Shown here: positions 34,880 through 49,200 of the stretch, piece by piece
Numbering within the stretch: the first letter of the stretch is position 1
Layout: each line of letters opens with the position of its first letter
From: Sipunculus nudus
Lineage: Eukaryota; Annelida; Sipuncula; Golfingiida; Sipunculidae
NCBI GenBank assembly: GCA_026874595.1
Contig: CM049310.1
Location: 79,353,056-79,417,055 of the forward strand
DNA length: 64,000 nt
Direction: 5' to 3'
Notes under the pieces: generated by a model
Told to the model about the DNA's origin: nothing
Databases searched by the model: none
What the model saw: only the letters and a program-made list of their open reading frames with translations
Position numbers and translations under genes: made by a program

Positions 34880-37220
34880 TTGTGACAGAAATTTTCCATT
34901 AATATTCGGGGGGGGGGGGGTAGTTGTTTTGAATGGAATATTCCATGAAAACACAGTACTTGATATCGATTGGACACAGTATTTCGGTGTATGCTGCTGT
35001 GTATAGGGCCTATATAACGATCCAATAAGTCCATAGTTCAGCTGGTATCCACTGTTTATTTGGAATACACATGCACGCATTTCAATTTCACCCGAATTAA
35101 ACAAATACTTCGGCTTTGTATATGTACATGTATATCCATCATGTCAGTGACCTTACCAAAAAGAAACGTCACTAAAAGCTTCCATGTGTCGTTAACGCAC
35201 TACCAGCCTACAGTGGACGTCGATTTTGTACGTGCAATGTTTATATATGATCATGGGATGCAAACTGGGGCCTGAAACTGAGACCTGAAACAGTGTGAAC
35301 ATGGACTCAGCCAGGATGATAAAGTTAGCTGTTTTAATAGAATTTATAATTTGGTGAACAGTGGACCTCAGAGAGTGCACAAATCCACCAAACTTACACC
35401 TGTCTGTCTCACACATATCTATGTACTACAATAAACAATTTGATAAGAACAAAAACAAAAATAAAACTGAAAGTTGAAAACAGTGATTTAGATTGGGGAA
35501 CTCTCAACTCTGTCAGAAAGAAGTTCGAGTATTACCTGGTGTATTTGACTTTTGAGGTCGAACTGAACCGTTTGATTGGAATTTTTCCACATTAACACGT
35601 ACTGTACTTGATATCGTTTGGACACAGTGTTTGTTTATGCTGCTGTATATATATATATATATCCAATAAGTCCACAGTTCAGCTGGTATCCACTGTTTAT
35701 TTAGAGTAAACATCCACAAATACCTCAGTGACCTTACCAAATTTTTCTGTTTTTATTAGGAACAATTACTTGTAAATCATATTAAATTTATTCGACCTTA
35801 ACCTGTATTTTTTAACTTTTCACTCGCAACCCCTAACCATTGATTCGATAATACGACCGATGCGTTCAAAAATGGACAGTATTAACTGATATGCATCAAC
35901 TGACCGCAATTTATGGAAACTGAGTATGCCCCTGCAGGTCGTGTATTTACTAGATACCTGTATCAATCTCCTGCCTTAAGAATATCTATTCACACAATAA
36001 CGGCATGCAATATTAGGCTCTACACTCATTTATGTCAATTTTTTTTAAGGAAGTCCTTTATTTGCTCTAGCGATCTACACATGAAACGGATGATTCCAGC
36101 TTTCAGAGAAAATGTTTCTACGTGTGTCTGTGTGTGTATAAGCGTGTTAATCTCGAAGTTGTAAGCTGAGGCCCATTATATTAAATGAATGACGGAATGT
36201 TACACCCGATGTGTCTACTCTAGTCCTATTTTCAACTCTTTAAATTAATCTATTAAATGTATCGTTTTATGTTTTCTTTATTAATATTGTTGTCAAATCC
36301 TAGAGCGCATATTGAATCATAATGTTCATGAACAGTGGCTACTTTTGTAAACCCACAAATTGTTTAAGCTATTCTTTAGAACACACAATAACCATGCAAA
36401 AGAAAAAACCGAAAACAAACATATCAAAAGAGTATTTTCATATTCCTGACTAAACCAGCTTCAATTAACATTAAGGACCGTTTCAATAATGATAAATATA
36501 TAAGATCTATTTAATTACGTTAACACCTTGGTATATAAAGGGTCATCATGTTTTCACTAACACTAGTTTAATATTCTGCCACTCAACAAATTTAACCCTC
36601 AGATTAATTGTCATCAAGCATTCCTTTCTCTCATAAAGAAAATCAATTAACACCACATTAGGCTCAGCTACAGAGAAAAAAAACTTTTGATATATCATTG
36701 ACCCCGATCATCTATAGTACATTTGTACAGTGACATGTCTGAACGTAAACACATAGGTCAGGCCTACTTATAAAAAAACGCCAGACGGTTGGGTTTCTGT
36801 TGTATGAACATGTGTATTTGATAACAAGATATTGAACCACTAATATGATATCTTGAGAAACGTTCCAGTGTAAAGAAACGTCACTGAATGCTTCCAAGTG
36901 TTGTTAACGCACTCTAGCCCACAGCTGACGTGGATTTTGTACGTCCATTTTTTATATATGATCATAGGGTGCAAACATGAGCCTAGAACTGAGACCTGAA
37001 ACAGTGTTATGTGAACATGGACTCAGCCAGGATGGTAAAGTTAGTAGTTTTAGTAGAATTTGTTATTTGGTCAATAGTGGACCTCAGAGAGCGTACAGAC
37101 CAGCCAAACTTACACCTGTCCGTCTCGCACATACCTGTGTGCTACAATAAATAATTTGATAAGAACAACAACAACAAATTGAACTGAAAGTTAAAAACAG
37201 TGATTTAGATTGAAGAACTC
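34880..37220. repeat. alternating duplicated blocks P-Q-P'-Q'
   Basis: Block P (about 34950-35060: 'cttgatatcgattggacacagtatt', 'ccaataagtccatagttcagctggtatccactgtttatt') recurs at about 35605-35715. Block Q (about 35158-35507: 'aaagaaacgtcactaaaagcttcc' to 'aatttgataagaacaa') recurs at about 36873-37170. All are in direct orientation. Q to Q' is about 1.7 kb. G13 lies at 34908-34920. No coding. Confidence 0.8.
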
Positions 37221-38210
37221 TGTAGGGCACGGTATCGATCTACCTATTTTGGTACGATACATGGTTATTTAAAATCGTTTAAGGCCTGTTTTGTTATGCT
37301 GATTTATTGTAACCCAACTGGACTGTCGCTTTTACTAAATCATTCAACTCTGCAAGAACTAAGGATGCAATAACTGCAATAAGTAAAGCTCTTTCCAAAC
37401 CTCGTAATATTAAGCACAAAGTATTTTTTACGATGAACCGTTTTGGCTCTATGAAATTGTACAATATATTTAATTGATCGTTTATAGAACCACATGGAAA
37501 TTTTAAAATTGATGATGCATTAAATCTTAAATGGTTGTTATTACTATATGAATAATGTATATATTAAAAACCATTATATATAATTATATATAACAAATCT
37601 TTTCTAAATGTATGGCCAGGTGGGCCTGCCCCTCATGAGTCATAGGTTGATATGTCGCTAGTACCGGATATATTTTCCTTTCATGTTATTCATGTACAGT
37701 ATCAGCGTAATATAAATACACGTGTAAGTTGATTTCCTTGGTAATATAAATAGGTCATCGGTAATCGCCCGATATATTTATAATGTGTATCCCGTTTTCG
37801 AGAGCGGTCCGGCTATAACGTTTTTGTTTTATATATTCCAGACAACGATTTAACCTCATGGGTCATGACCTACACATTACTCTTACAAAGCATGTGGTAT
37901 CTACAAGGGAACAACCATGTCGCAACGACGTGAGCTGTTTATTCTGATAACAAGTTCATCTACATTAATGTATCTGGCTCCTGATGTATCATGTGTTATA
38001 CGTAAATAACCATTTAGTACCTTACCGTAATCACAAGGGAGATTATATAAATTCATAAGGCTTCATATGTAATGTTAAATGTAAAGGTTCGAACAATGCA
38101 TAATCAAGATATTAAAAGCGATCTGTCTGTGGAATAGTCTGTGGAGGACCCGGAGAAAACCAATTACATTGCAACTACGACCCAATCTCGTAGCAACTTC
38201 ATCAGCGCTT
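37221..38210. other. spacer, no gene seen
   Basis: No supported frame. Confidence 0.45.
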
Positions 38211-38507
38211 AAGCTGCGTTTACATAAGGCTACGATTATACCGATCCGATGCGAACCAAGGATCGCAGTAGACCTTCATGTTTATGAAACTTTTTGTTTA
38301 AATTTTTCCAATTTGTGACATATGTTACGTTTTTATATGCTTAAGTACGATACAACTGGTTTTGTTAGGATCCATGAGAAGATCTACAATGATTGGATAA
38401 CATATATTCCTAACCATTCTATGAAGATATGTTAAGATTCTATACGATCAATTGCGATCTTGTCCGATCATCAAGATATGGATCTACGATCTTTCACATT
38501 TGCTTAC

Positions 38508-38583
<76 letters not shown>

Positions 38584-38858
38584 GACGCTGTATTACGATT
38601 AGCCCACCAAGCACCATTGCCTTCTTCACGAACTGTTAAGATGCCCACGCTTTATTACATGAAAAAAAAAATTGCCGTGTTGATGACAACATTTTAAGCA
38701 GTTAAAATTTTGGCACGATCATAAAGAAGCCTCACGACCATGGTAATCCCTTGCTAATACCACGATCTGTCACGCTCTGTAAATTGCGATAGGATCTTAA
38801 TACGATTGTTAAATATGCCCAAATCATGGTAATCGTGGCCTAGTTTAAACGCAGCATT
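38211..38858. mobile_element. TIR MITE of about 650 bases with internal (TA)n
   Basis: 'gctgcgtttacataaggctacgatt' at the left is the near-complement of 'aatcgtggcctagtttaaacgcagc' at the right. The inside is full of 'cgatct/gatcgt' motifs and has a (TA)n tract at 38509-38582. There is no transposase frame, so it is non-autonomous. Superfamily undecided. Confidence 0.65.
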
Positions 38859-40029
38859 AACGCCTCGACTGTCAAAATCAGAACGCGTCTCTTTCTTATA
38901 GGCACTGTTATAACACAAAGAAATCCATCATTGGCACATCAAGAGGAGGCTAGATTATAACATGATGTATTGTTAATCGGTGACCTTATAATCTTTTATA
39001 TTATTTATAGATCATTTTTACACACAAGCATGAAATGAAAAAAAAAAGTTAACTCATGTATGATCAGTAATATGTCATTTATTATTATAAATACAAAATA
39101 TTATCTTTGCTCATTTCAAATATGATGTCCACTTGCAAACATGTTATGATACAGACGTACACACACACACACACACATATATATATGGGATACAAAATAT
39201 ATTTACTAATTTATACTTTGACGCCGCAAGAATAGAAATAATATATAGTTTAATGTCAGGTTAGGAACAGAACTGACTAAATTTAAATAAAAGTGCCCCA
39301 TGGTTGAACCCAAAAAAGCTAAAAATATCAGGCACAAAATAAAAGGTTCATAGACAGGATGGATGGAGGAGGAGGATGGTAAATGTTTATATTTCCATCT
39401 CGGTGGAAATCACACGAGTAACCTCAACCTAATGCCCGTGGACCGAATATCACTCGAGTATATCACTCGAGGCCTATCACTGGATGTGCACAAACCTACT
39501 GATAGCTAAACCAATAAGGCAAGCAATTAAATAAAATGTCACAAGTTCTCTTCTACAAAATTACCGACAAATATTACTCACTCTGATTTGCTTTATATAT
39601 ACATGTGGCTGAAATAAACTACACTACTGATCAAGGCATAGTTAAGGAAATTTGTACACGGCCACCACCTGAAGCTGGTATTCCCACCATTGCCAGGTGG
39701 GAGAAGCCTGTATGTACATCTTTGTAAATTTATTTAATTTACTTAGCAAACATGATATATGAAAAGACATCGGAACTCCCAGAAATAAATTCATATCAGT
39801 TGTGGAAAAATAAAACCTATGTTCAGATTGTACAAAATGTTAAAATAATGAGAAAATGAACAAGATATTTCTACATTTGGGATATCATATTTTTAAATGC
39901 ATCTGTTAACTGCATAACTTGCATTCGCAGTTTAATAAAGAATCTAGACGGACATTCCTGCTCCCCTTGTCAATAGGCATGCACTGATTGTTACGTTTAA
40001 TTTCTCCATTAGGTATTATGTATTATGGT
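38859..40029. other. spacer beyond gene C 3' end
   Basis: A (CA)n(TA)n tract lies at about 39160-39186. No gene was seen. Confidence 0.45.
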
Positions 40030-40085
40030 CTTTCTTCTAAGTACATGGGATAATTTCTACACAGAGCCCCTTCGACAGGCACCTG
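40030..40085 (-). pseudogene. decayed duplicate of gene C terminal exon
   Basis: On the minus strand 'tgtcgaaggggctctgtgtagaaattatccc...ttagaagaaag' matches the terminal exon's 'tgtcgaagatggaacctgcgtagaaattcttcc...ttagaagaaag' with a two-base net deletion. It lies in the 3' flank about 115 bases downstream of the original. Confidence 0.6.
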
Positions 40086-40108
40086 TTTTTTCGCAGCTTG
40101 TTTTCCAG

Positions 40109-40209
40109 TCAGGTGTTAAATATGATAGTCCTTTCTTCTAATTGCCTGGAAGAATTTCTACGCAGGTTCCATCTTCGACAGATGGATATTTCTTGATTGT
40201 TCTTCCCAT
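40109..40209 (-). CDS. gene C terminal tail exon
   Basis: Acceptor TATATTTTAG|ATGGGA. In phase 1 it encodes 32 basic residues starting GKNNQEISICRRWNLRR, with stop TGA at 40109-40111. In phase 0 it reads MGRTIKKYPSVEDGTCVEIL and then PGN with stop TAG. Both are open, so the choice depends on which donor the membrane exon uses. Confidence 0.5.
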
Positions 40210-43200
40210 CTAAAATATAAGGTTTGATTCAGAAACACTATATCAACATTTCCAAACTCTATGTTAGCCTACGAAAAAAAAAAAAAAAACAATACACGAT
40301 TAAAACATGTATTAAAATAATTTACCTTCACGTAAAGAGGAGCCCGTACAAGGATCCAGTGAATCAGTATCGCCCAGTAAACATCTGAAATAACATATTT
40401 AATAATTCAGACATATAACATATATGCAAACCTTGCTTTACAGAAAACATGTACACATGAGAAGTTTAAAGTCATCAACCTGAGTAATTTTACCTACTCA
40501 CTTTTCTTGCCCATAAACTTCTAATCTGAGAATCTTAGACTATTCAGTATGATGAGTTTAGCAGGAACTATACTCAGAGATGCATCATGCCCTACATTGG
40601 GAGGGCCACTGTTTCCAGTCTGTAACTTGATCGTTTGCGCTAAAATTCAAATCTGCTTGATGGGGCTCCAGACGTCTTGTCGATGTGTATATAAGGGGTC
40701 ATGTACCATTAACTGAAGTAACTCTGTTTTAGATTTAATCACTTTTTAACATTAAAATACAAATGTCTAACCTTGCTTTGACACCCTGTAAGTTTGTTGA
40801 GCTAATTTTGATCTATAAGTGTAAAAAATCTACCATAAACGAATTAATAACCTACATAAAAACCTAATAACCTTATTTATGGTCACATGTATCGTCCTGG
40901 AATCGTGTACCCCTTGCCAATAAGAATCTTTGACTTAAGTTTGTATTATTTGTATTATTTGTATTATCTGAAAAGATGTAGTATATCTTGTTTATATTAT
41001 ATAAAATAAATCTAAGTTCTCAAGATCTAATTATTGTTGATATTTTTGTGACACTCTAAATTTGACAGAGAGCGTCCCCCTCGGAGTATAATAATATCTA
41101 GCAAGGATTTAATCCAGTTCCTGTGATATTGGTTTAGTAGTTGTTCTTGTGCAACGCCACGCATAGAAAAACCGGAAACCCAAAAGATAATCAGGCAAGT
41201 GTAAAATATTACCTTGCCTGAGGTAAAACAGCTGTCCATTGCACAGTACAACTCATTCTTTTAAAATTAAACTGCTCATTATGATTTGATTACAGCTCCT
41301 TGAAAGTGCTAAGTCTGAGAAAGAATCCTATTAAATTACTCATTAACTCCTCAATCCGAGTAGCTTATTTGTTGCAAACTGCTCACATTGATGACTTTTC
41401 AAGTACGAAGCTACTCTAGGTGAGTAGTTTTCTCTGTTAAACTTCTCACTGAGAGCATCATCAGTCAGAGTAGTTTTAATTCATCAGGATGATGAGTTTA
41501 TGTTTTCAGTGTTTGCATAGCATCCCTCAACTTGATAGATTCATAAATACTAATAATGAAGTGACATGACTTACAATACATTATATGCTTCATGCTACAA
41601 ATTATAACGTTCATTCATGTTAAATTAAGTTATGGTAAAATATATGTATTGAAAATCTGATGGAACACAATGACCTGTAAAAGGCTCCACACCTTGATAA
41701 TACACAAGGATATTTACTCAACAGGATCACTCCATATACAGTGCCAATGAAAAAGGCAACGCCAGCTGAGATGCAGATCAAAAGAACCACAAGATTGCTC
41801 CGATGTCTTTCATCTGTAAAACAGTTGAATACATACAATAACAGTAATTAATAGAATGGGCATAAAATGTATTCTGATTATATAAATGCGATAAGAAATA
41901 TCGTTTTTTATACACATTTCAACTGAATGTTTTAATGATTATAATATATACTTACTCATGTAGCTCACTGCTGTATTATTACCGTTATCAAAGCCAAAAC
42001 TGGATGGATGTCTGGTTATATAGTGGTCTGTTGTTTTTGAATGGGGTTCGGGTACTGTGTTGTCCCTGTTGCGGAAAAACACTATCGGGGGAAAAAAGTG
42101 ATAATATAAAATATGAAGCAGAGCCAAACAAGAACATTTTATTTATATATAATTTATATATAATTATATATAATTTATAATTATACAAATATAGAAGAAT
42201 ACATTTGTTTCAGACATTTATTAATTCTACGTTGATTAGTTGCACTCATTAGGTGTGACTGTCTGATTGATATGGTTTGGTTCATAACGCTTTACTTTTG
42301 AGTAGTTAGTTGTTTTGTGGGTAATCCTTGATGACATAATAGTTACAGGATATCAGGTACGTTTGTTGCTTATTATTGGAGAACGACTAAGTACAAGGTG
42401 GGTCGATCAGATCATTTATTGGATTGTGCAAGGTTCCGAGAACAATGCTGCGGTCTATCGATTAGGTCCATCGATTGCAAGGTCCATCGATTAGGGAGCG
42501 ATAACGCATATTGATTTTGTACAATAGTTTTCGATATCCAGATGGAGTGTTAATTAGGGCTTTTCCTTAACCAGCATTATCTTAAAGGAACGGTTTCTGT
42601 ATAAGTGAGCAAAGCTGTGTAAGCGATTATTATTATAAGTAGTAGAATTACTATAAGTATAAATAAAAAAAAATTGAATCTAACGGCAGAACAGTATCGA
42701 ATAGCTCATGAAAGACAAAAACATAAACTACAATATAACATGGAAAATACATGGAAAATACTATAATAGTAGGCCTATAATAGCGCTACAAAAAAAAATT
42801 TGCAACTTGTGTTTATGGGAAAGATAATACATCATTTGCAACCCAATTTTGGGTATATATAATATATATGTACGTGTGTGTGTTACAGTAAATGTGTGAA
42901 ATCGGGAAATTCATGCATTTCCTAAAATTATGTTCTGAAAAAGCAAGAGGCAATGAAATGGAGGAGCAAGAGAGCTCGGGTTGTTTTTGATAAATTGATG
43001 AAGCTGACTGCACATCTGCGTTTTTTGTTTGAAGTCCCAATCTTATTGCCACAACGTGGGTCATGCTAAGCATCGCCCAACAGTTTTACATTCACTCTGT
43101 GCAAAAATGTGCCTGAAAGCGTGTAACAATGAAATAATACAGTGATAGTGCATGGGCAAATGTACTAAATACCTGCCAACCTGGCACAGGATGTAAATTT

Positions 43201-46200
43201 ATCATACTCTTTAATGTATAAGATTTCTAAAATCTTTCATGTACATTTTTTTCTGTTGATATTCAAGGTTATTTCAAGTTCATTTTAAAATGTATCGATT
43301 TCGGCAATAGGCGTAATAACGGCATGAAAGGATTATACACATACATGCATTAAATTTGCATGTAATAATTTGCATGAAATAGTACTTATTTGATTTATTT
43401 CTTTAAAGTTAATAATTGCAGGCTTAACAATTTTAGGAACTTTTCAGGGCAATAGAAAGATTTAAATTTAATTTATTTAATTATTGATGAGTACTTCTAT
43501 CTGTAGTTGACCGGCAACTCCCCTAGAATACTAAGATGGCTGGCTACCATACTAGAAAATATGACAAACGTCAAGGGTTTTAGTAACCGTGATAACCCGA
43601 CTCGGTAGGCAATGTTTATTGGGCTGGTATGACTACTTGAGTCGTGATACAAGCAATATCGAGGAATGCATCGCAGTGGTCTACCATAATGTTGCATTCA
43701 TATTGTGGTTAACAACTCATTATCGTAACCTTAAACTACGTAAAATGAATTAACAGGAGATAATACATGTAAACTCATAACCCAAACTGAAATCCCGTCT
43801 AACGAGTCATTTCCTGTATCGCGTACGAGTTGGCTGCGTCCGGTAACCCGTGCGAGTCATGCCTGTTTTCATGCGGTAAGAAATTCAACAATCATGCGGA
43901 GGGGTTAACCGATATGCTGAATTAAAATGGAACTTTTCTCGCTAAAGTTTGGTGATGTTAGGAAGTACACTAAAAATGCTAACGATTAGTCTGGTCAATT
44001 GACAGTGTACCTATAGGCCAGGAGGCGTCAAAATCACGAAATATTTGCATCTTCATGGAGCATTATATAAGGCGTTCCACAGACCCAATGTAAAGGCACT
44101 CTAACAGCCAGTAAGCTGGTCGTAATTTCAGAGGGCCGATGTGGCGCTAGGGTTTTAGAATAATCCGGTTGTCAAGGGCAGAATTTGATTGTGAAGGTCA
44201 AATGTAACGGTCAAAATGTCATATGTGGCCAAATTTTATTTTGACCTATATAGATCAAACAATGTGCAGTTTTTACCACAAAAATTCAATTTGGATGAGA
44301 TATACTGCTTTTTAATCTTGAAATAATTGGTAAATATGAACATATTTTGAAAATAAATGCCCATAACTGCTTTACTCTTTGGTTTCTGTCAAACATTACA
44401 ACGCGTCATGATACAATGATGATATAGATGCTTCCGAAGGATTTTATTTTGTATTATTAAACTCTTTGCTTCATTTGATGGTAAAGTTCAAGGTCAGAAG
44501 GTCACGGCGAAAGAAATAATCACCCTTCCGCCAGATTTCCTTAAAGAAAATATAAATTTGTACCATTCCCCCTATCCATTCGCATTTTTTTCAAATTCAT
44601 TTAGTTAGCAAACAGAAGACATTACAGGTGAATAAACATACCATAACTGGAAGGGTATAGAGCACAGGGACCTAATTTATGGTCTTCTATTATAATCTGG
44701 CTTGATGAAAATTTGGTTTAACAGCTATGATTTGTGCCCCACTAAAGGATGCACCAATGACAGCCGTGGGTCAATCTTTAAAATACCAGTACAATAGAAC
44801 TAAAAATTCCTGGCATCCAGAATTTGTAGTTACCCCAGGCATTAATGGGTATATCTTTAAATAGGCCCCATTCTTCTAAGGGAACAAGTTTTCAAGCTCT
44901 TTCAAGAATTTGGTTCAAACATTTTAACCTAATTGTGGGAAATATGATGTACTTCAACCGTTATGGGGATCACAGAATTCTACATTTTTTGCATGTTTCG
45001 ACCTTGTACGCAGGTTTCGAACTTATATGAGAATTAGAAGTAACTGCATCGAATTGGAGGAACAAATATGTAAAACATCAGAACTTATGTGAATCCTATA
45101 CTTGCAAAAATGTGAGCTTGAAGGTCAAGGTTAAATCGCCATTTTTCAATCGCATTTGAGAACTGGTTTAAAACAATAGTTGGTCAATACAAATATATGT
45201 GCACAAATTCAAAGAAATGTGTCGGTAATACTTTTTATTATTGCACACAGTATTGTGATTGAGGTATTTAACTGGGCAAAAACAACAAAAGGGCTACATG
45301 TGACGCCACCAGTTTCATTTTAAGACAAAGCTGTCCTATAGTTTTGGGAAGCATAATTTAACAGAACAATTCACACTTATTATTAACTAAAATGTACCTG
45401 TTCAAGAAGTTAACTTTCACTCTCATAGTAAAGGCCATGACCTGATTATAAATATGAAACATACCTTTTTGAGTAATCTCGCGCATATAGATATTCTGCA
45501 GCAATAGTCAGTGGCACTGGAGGACTGACCTTGCTAAAACATTTGTATCACTGACTTTCAGTCTTGGAAACAGTACACCAATATTAATTAAATTCCTCAG
45601 AAATGTTGCCTTCAGGTAGAATCTAAGCCAAAAAGAGTCTCAGCGTCTGAGGTGCTGGAACAGGTGTTTTCACTCAGTAACTCACAGATTGTAAGCCAAG
45701 ATGGCTTATTTTTAATTTCCCTTGGAAGACATATCAGGACCTGTTAGTGTGTGAAGTTTGAAGCTCCTGTGTCTTATGGTCACCTTTTGTACCCTGTTGA
45801 AGTCATCCCCAAAAATACAAGTAAATATTGTAAAGATTTAGATATTGCAAGTGACGATACCAGTATGCTACAGCAATATAACGTCATGCAAGATAAAAAG
45901 CATTCCGGATTTTATGGCAATCGTGAAGGCTAGTTATTTAGAGATCAAGCCAACTTTTTTTTACTGACAGGAGACAGAAATAGGTCACTTTTACAAAATT
46001 TACAGTTTTCAGAGAGGACCTATCAGTACCTGTCAGCATGTGAAGTTTGAACTTCCTGGATCTTACGGTTACAATTTGTGTCCTGTTGAAGTTGTGACTG
46101 ATGGCCGTTATCTTTATCCTCAAACTATCGGTACCAAGAATAATACAGGTGGCGCCACCAGTAAAGGTCCTTCATGATCAATTAATAATCTGGATTTCAT

Positions 46201-49200
46201 GGCAGTACATCCAGCCGTTCCGAGTAATCGTGGCTTCTGTATTAAACTTTAATGTCTGAAAACTCAGGTTCCCAAGGGATGAAACACGTTTTGTTTCGTT
46301 ACATATACCCATATTTGAATACCCTGGATCTTACGTATACCTTTTATTCTCTGTGAATGGCCAGGCAGATAGGCAGACGATAGGCATACCCCATCCTTAT
46401 AATTCAGTCGACCTTGACTCAGCTTAACTTACAAAACCACCCCTATGGAAGCATGCATATACTCGTTTAATCCACTTTGCATAAGACTAGAACCGAATGT
46501 CATATTACAATGAAATGCGTCCAATCTAAGCTAAAACCCAAGAATAAGGGGGCAACTGCCGTCTATTTTTACCAAATTCTTCATTTTTTCCACATGTATA
46601 AAAAAACCCAATTTATCTCATCAATACTCATTTTTTTAAAAGACCTGACCATTATTTAAACATAAAGATAAAAATAATAATTTGACCATGTGATCTTGCA
46701 TTTTGAAAATGAAGTGATACGTAATCTTGTGGAGCATAAATTTTGTTATGGAGATAAAAAAAAAACAGATTCCGCAACAGTAGGCAGTATGAAATGTCTA
46801 GGGGAGTGAACAAAGAAGTCAATGTTTTTTTGTCAACAATTAATTATAATTTATTTTTAGAATAATCCTAACATTACAATACACTAGATCAATACAATTA
46901 CACAGTATAACAACAATAAAAATGTACAGTACCAGAGTGTCCCGATCCTAGGCTTTGATTTCTGGATACCGCCACTCTCAAAGCTCAACAAGAGTCATTT
47001 AACACAAATATTCCAGATGAACAGTTCATGTAAATCTTCTCAGAGAATAGTCCGATTTAATCACGAAAACAATCTGTTGTAATCCAAAAGTGAACTTCTG
47101 GTAATAATCCCAAAGACAAACTGAAGACAATCCGTATAAAAACTGTAACTAAGTCCGAAGTTCTGCAATTATAGGAAAGGTCCCAAAACTGACAAGAGAG
47201 TCACACTCTTCCGTGTCCGCTGGTATTGTTCTCTCTGCCGACTCAAACACAGCCCCTATTTATAGCTTTATAGAAGCTATGAAGCTTCCAAATACACGAA
47301 CATTCCAAAGAACAACAATACACGTGCGCCCACAGCGCCTGAACAGAACCGAATCATCTAGAACACAAAAAACGTTGTGTCTCCACACAACAATACACGT
47401 GCGCCCACAGTGCACGAAGAGACCCGAAATTTCTAGACTAAAACGAGCACTGTGTCTCTACACTCCAGGGTTCAGCGAGTGAGTTCCCATAGCAACGAAC
47501 AGGGCCAGCGCCCAACATGAATCAGAATGCCTGCGCATTATAAACAGATACATGTAACAATATTGACTTTTTATGTGGAGAAATTATTTTCCTTTAAAAA
47601 AACCTTATACTTCATGTGATACTTATATATGCAAAATGGCAGCCAGTGGAACCAAAATACTGAAACCTCAGCTATTACACAACAACATTTTGAAGTGAAA
47701 TGTTGATTGCCCTTCAAAAACACTGTGTTTTTTTAAGTTCAGAGATCTAGGACAAATAAACTGGTACTGAAAAAGAAACGACTGAAATACCACTTTTTCA
47801 GAGCAATTTAATCAAATGACCTTGAAATGACTTTAAGGTCATTAGAAAATGTTCATCAAACTTTTTTAGAAAGTGAAGGAGAGTATAGAAAATTAATATC
47901 AGGTGCCAGATATTTGACGATTGCCCCTGTGCTATGATACTGAAAATACCGTTTAAGTTTTTGTTCAGCAAAAAGGGGCTTACTATAGCTTACGTTTGTA
48001 GGACATTCAGAAAAGTGCAATGTACTAAACATATTATTCACAAAAATGATATACCTGAATAAGCGAAATTTCATACCAGTTTAAGAACTCAGGTAATTCT
48101 TCTCACTCCAAGGAATGATTAACATTCATATGTTTTGTTTTTATTATTTTCTAACAATATAACAATTCCTATTATTTTTATGTGGGAAGAGGGGAAGGAG
48201 ATTTTTTTTACTCATCCACTGAAATACCAGTTACAAAATCAATATGCACGTGATATCTGGTGCTAATAGATCCAGCAATTCCTCAGATTTTTTGTAACAG
48301 ACATAACACTATATGTGCAAACACTTGAAACAATCAGAGTTTGAGATCATTGCATGTAAAAGTACTGTATGGACATCATTTTGTTCAAGAAAAGAAATTC
48401 ATGGAAGATACGTCCTCCTTTTTTGCCTCTGGTGACAAAATGTGTTGGGTCCAAAGACCCAATGCTTACTTGTGTCCAAATCGGGAAAAACAGGTATAAG
48501 TAAATTATACTCTGTTCTAACATCCCTGTTCATCTAATATTTGGCGATATTTCCTTCAAATAAACTTTATCAGGGGAAGTAATGTGGCGATTTTGATGAT
48601 TAAAATAAGTATGAAATAAACATATATACTTTGCAATGCCGGAACAATGTTGACCTCTCTAGAAAGAGGTGCAAAAATGATGGTATCCGTTCAAAAGGAT
48701 ATATCTGATTATCCTTATGATGAAGGAGGGACGTACCAAATATGTCACGTTCAAATGCCACTGTGACGTCATTACCACGAAATTAATCGTCAAATAATTC
48801 TAGTTTAAGACCACAGCTAAGGTCGTCAATGGTGTGCCGCAAGACCGTGCATCTGTTCAGTCATATTTCTTTCTGAATTAATCATATAACATCTATACAT
48901 GCGAGAGTACTATTTTGCTGTTAGATTATCGCCACATTTTTCTGACTTACCTCTGAGGTATACAAAGGTAAGCTTTAGTGCATTGTATAAAATTATCACG
49001 AAAAATCAGATGGACAGGGGTGGTTGAATTTAGTATAGTCATTTTCACAGATAGAAAATTTTCATTTAACGGTAACATTTATACTACACAGAAACAGCGC
49101 ATTCATAAAATGACTGACACAATAAACCAGCCTAACAGGTATATACATTTAAATAAAATGTAACCGACCTCGTAAACGAAGGCTCGCCTTGATGGGTTCC

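Noticed and set aside
47213-47482. 89-residue frame with a repeated IHVRPQ segment
   Set aside because: The repeat is the duplicated CACGTG block of the LTR-like element read on the wrong strand.
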